Positions 62,483 to 64,000 of a stretch of DNA of 64,000 nt are shown piece after piece. The stretch comes from SM1-50 sp964467345 (GTDB lineage Archaea > Thermoplasmatota > E2 > DHVEG-1), in the NCBI GenBank assembly GCA_964467345.1, contig CAYXPY010000005.1:1-64000 (forward strand). The letters are read 5' to 3'. Both the position numbers and the translations under genes were made by a program. Every line of letters starts with the position of its first letter. The stretch's first letter is position 1. The notes below the pieces were generated by a model that saw only the letters and a list, made by a program, of their open reading frames with translations, made no database searches and had not been told where the DNA came from.

Positions 62483-62507
62483 TTTTTTTTTTTTTTTTTT
62501 TTTTTTT
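62483..62507 (+). terminator. 25-T tract between convergent genes
   Basis: A run of 25 T lies after the membrane protein gene and before the end of the TfoX-like gene. CTCATCAAC upstream and GTTGAG downstream could pair around it weakly. T-tracts end transcription in archaea. Its length may be inexact, as homopolymers are error-prone. Confidence 0.5.
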
Positions 62508-62527
62508 GTTGAGCACAACACAGTCTT

Positions 62528-62869
62528 TTATACGCCGGTCTTTGAATGGTTGTAACTCTCTTTTATGAAAAAGAGTACTTTCTTAAGGTCAGATGTCTCA
62601 TCAAGAGGTATTTGTGGCCATCCCTTCATTGTTCTTGATGATGCCTGAAAGGGTTTCACTAGGAATTCTTTTGAAAGCCTCATTTTGTCTTGTTCACTTG
62701 CTTTGGTAAGAACCACCCCGTCTGTGACCAGAAATGCAAATAATTTCTCATTATGTTTATAGCAAGGACAACCGTACATTTTTCTGGTTGTCACATCAGG
62801 CCAGCTGAGCACTTCTTTTTCCAATTTCACTCTGATGTTTCTCATTTTTTCTTCATTGTAATATTGCAT
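62528..62869 (-). CDS. TfoX N-terminal-domain-like protein
   Basis: 113 residues with the TfoX_N pattern VTTRKMYGCPCYKHNEKLFAFLVTDGVVLTKASEQDK. In bacteria the domain is part of the competence regulator TfoX, but stand-alone copies are widespread and have no proven role. Competence is therefore not implied. Confidence 0.8.
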   Translation of the reverse strand: MQYYNEEKMRNIRVKLEKEVLSWPDVTTRKMYGCPCYKHNEKLFAFLVTDGVVLTKASEQDKMRLSKEFLVKPFQASSRTMKGWPQIPLDETSDLKKVLFFIKESYNHSKTGV

Positions 62870-62926
62870 ATGAACAAGGTATGAGCAATGAAACTAATAA
62901 AGAAACGCCTTCCCTCAGATTATCTA

Positions 62927-63397
62927 TTATGACTTCTCAATCTGACTGACAATCTTCTGAGCCCATTGCTTGGCTTTCTCAGGTTTCATCTGATCTTTTT
63001 CACCATCAAGCTTCGCCCACTTTTCAGGGATCTTCCCAGGCAATGAAACCAACGAAGCAGGCTTAAGGTTATACTTGTTCATTAATGGTTGTAAGAATTT
63101 TTCCACTGCCTTATCCGGGTCTTCTATCGCCGTTCCACTTGACAGGAATACGAACAAACGTTTGTCACGGAGCGCTTTTTGCTTCAGGACTTTCCTCCAG
63201 CGTCGATACACGGTAAACATCCTGACACCCGTACCTAGAACGACAGTATCGTATGCGGTGACGTCAGGGATGTCAGACGCAAGATTTCGTATCTCAACAG
63301 CCAGTCCGTTCGCTATGAGCGTCTCCCCAATAACCTTGGCGTATTCCTCGGTAGCCCCCCCTTTCGTAAAATAGGCTACAAGTGTCTTATTTGTCAT
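62927..63397 (-). CDS. flavodoxin-domain protein (HemG-like)
   Basis: 156 residues. The N-terminal TLVAYFTKGGATEEYAKVIGETL is an FMN phosphate-binding loop, YDTVVLGTGVRMFTVYRRWRKVLKQ and LFVFLSSGTA follow the flavodoxin fold. The family includes protoporphyrinogen oxidase HemG-type flavodoxins, but in an anaerobic archaeon an electron-carrier role is more likely. Confidence 0.85.
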   Translation of the reverse strand: MTNKTLVAYFTKGGATEEYAKVIGETLIANGLAVEIRNLASDIPDVTAYDTVVLGTGVRMFTVYRRWRKVLKQKALRDKRLFVFLSSGTAIEDPDKAVEKFLQPLMNKYNLKPASLVSLPGKIPEKWAKLDGEKDQMKPEKAKQWAQKIVSQIEKS

Positions 63398-63475
63398 TAT
63401 CTCTCCAAGTCAGCAACAATTCCTACGGGTTTAAGAACATTGTTATGAAACAAAAGAAATGAAAAAAAAAAAAAA

Positions 63476-63603
63476 TACGCCGTTGGGGTTACGTGCCAAG
63501 ACTTCAGAGCCCCTCAAGGTAGACGACGTGAAGACCTATCAAAAATTTCTTCCGGTGGCCCGCTTGCTAGAGGCCTCAAAGTACCTTCATTATTGTGTCA
63601 AAT
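63476..63603 (-). ncRNA. candidate structured non-coding RNA
   Basis: About 125 bases, richer in G and C than the surroundings and bounded by A-runs (63462-63475 and 63604-63614). Pairing by eye: TTGGGG (63483-63488) with CCCCTCAA (63510-63517); AAGGTA (63516-63521) with TACCTT (63582-63587) enclosing two hairpins, GAAGA/TCTTC (63530-63534/63548-63552) and GGCC/GGCC (63557-63560/63572-63575). The first two pairings share two bases. The minus strand would end in a 14-T terminator, so that strand is preferred. No known RNA family was recognised and no long frame exists. Confidence 0.45.
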
Positions 63604-63676
63604 AAAAAAAAAAACTGCAGGGAACGCATCGGCATGGTTTTCCTTAGGGACAAAAAAAGGAAAAAAAAAGGTGGAG

Positions 63677-64000
63677 TTAGAATCCCATGAGATATCGAAG
63701 GAGAGGGAATGCCTGTGGAAACCGTTCAAGCAATTTCGTAAGGAACCAATACTGTTCGATGTTTTGACTAAGCGGTGTGCTAAGGGTGACTGGGATCATG
63801 CCGTAATCACTACTATTATCCTTATTAAGGATAGTGATATTTCCTTGAAACTCTGCGTTCTTCTCGTTAGGTACAACCACATACACATGAACGGTCACTG
63901 GTCCCTGTACCGGGGTGAGATTCCCACCGGACGACAGACTGAACGTCCACGTCCCCCAGGTCAGAGTATTATTCACGGTCCAGTTCAGCAGCGAGTCGTT
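63677..64000 (-). CDS. C-terminal end of a secreted protein (5' end outside window)
   Basis: 108 codons visible; the frame is open to the window edge, so the apparent GTG 63976 is an internal Val. Beta-sandwich strands (NNTLTWGTWTFSLSS, PVQGPVTVHVYVVVPNEKNA, FQGNITILNKDNSSDYGMIPVTLSTP) are followed by SQNIEQYWF and the tail LLERFPQAFPLLRYLMGF-stop, matching the tail at 28634. No membrane helix follows. The product is probably an exported surface protein. Confidence 0.75.
   Translation of the reverse strand, partial: NDSLLNWTVNNTLTWGTWTFSLSSGGNLTPVQGPVTVHVYVVVPNEKNAEFQGNITILNKDNSSDYGMIPVTLSTPLSQNIEQYWFLTKLLERFPQAFPLLRYLMGF

Noticed and set aside
62528..62869. Natural competence regulator
   Set aside because: Only the N-terminal TfoX-like domain is present, and no competence genes are near.

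Overview
The window reads as a chromosomal scaffold of a euryarchaeon, most likely a Thermoplasmatota member of the sediment, protein-degrading type (MBG-D/DHVE-like). This is inferred from gene content: archaeal families such as DUF424, DUF763, the radical-SAM-HhH protein (COG1031 type), flavodiiron protein FprA, stand-alone Lrp/RAM proteins, M29 aminopeptidase and a thioferritin-like Dps protein, together with many secreted proteins having PKD, beta-helix, FG-GAP, gingipain (C25), M14 and transglutaminase-like domains. Archaeal TATA boxes and GGAGG ribosome binding sites precede many genes. Two runs of exactly 100 N (29198-29297, 38662-38761) are scaffold gaps; the second is artificial because the contig ends overlap by 55 identical bases.

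Region by region. 1-3.8 kb: small secreted-protein genes and an MBL hydrolase, each lying between direct copies of what looks like the 3' end of a class II (Leu-type) tRNA gene, with a frameshifted signal-peptide fossil and a 134-bp duplication: a candidate tRNA-end cassette array. 4.3-6.6 kb: RNase III without dsRBD downstream of a radical SAM-HhH protein. 6.6-8.9 kb: an Lrp/AsnC regulator divergent from a lone RAM domain and an EamA-like transporter fused to a RAM domain. 8.9-12.8 kb: M29 aminopeptidase, beta-helix surface protein, Mut7-C protein, DUF424. 13.2-20.2 kb: a compact cluster of a LuxE/PaaK-like ligase, two paralogous transglutaminase-like proteins each translationally coupled to a transporter (Nramp-like, MFS), and an SDR epimerase; one transglutaminase-like copy has its catalytic His and acidic residue exchanged.

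20.4-28.6 kb: DUF763, secreted M14 carboxypeptidase, a large secreted transglutaminase-like protein probably starting at ATT, membrane and soluble cyclophilins, dCTP deaminase. 28.6-33.2 kb: FG-GAP/PKD surface protein (split by a gap), FprA, an alpha/alpha-toroid protein. 33.3-45.1 kb: a cell-surface locus with an approximately 1879-residue repeat protein, two paralogous secreted proteins sharing its C-terminal module, a C-terminally anchored protein sharing its N-terminal domain, a second anchored protein, and a coupled membrane PAS sensor. 45.2-53.0 kb: two gingipain-like peptidases flanking an FnIII-like lipoprotein. 53.1-57 kb: small accessory enzymes. 57.1-58.5 kb: small membrane proteins and a winged-helix regulator. 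58.5-61.9 kb: ferritin-like, thioferritin-like, peroxiredoxin, Fur/PerR and ZupT genes, an oxidative-stress/metal module with a palindromic operator candidate. 62-64 kb: TfoX-like, flavodoxin-like, a structured-RNA candidate, and the C-terminal end of a secreted protein that continues out of the window.

A C-terminal motif resembling LLERFP..FPLLR.LMG ends several otherwise unrelated exported proteins and may be an undescribed sorting or anchoring signal. No CRISPR array, rRNA or complete tRNA was seen.
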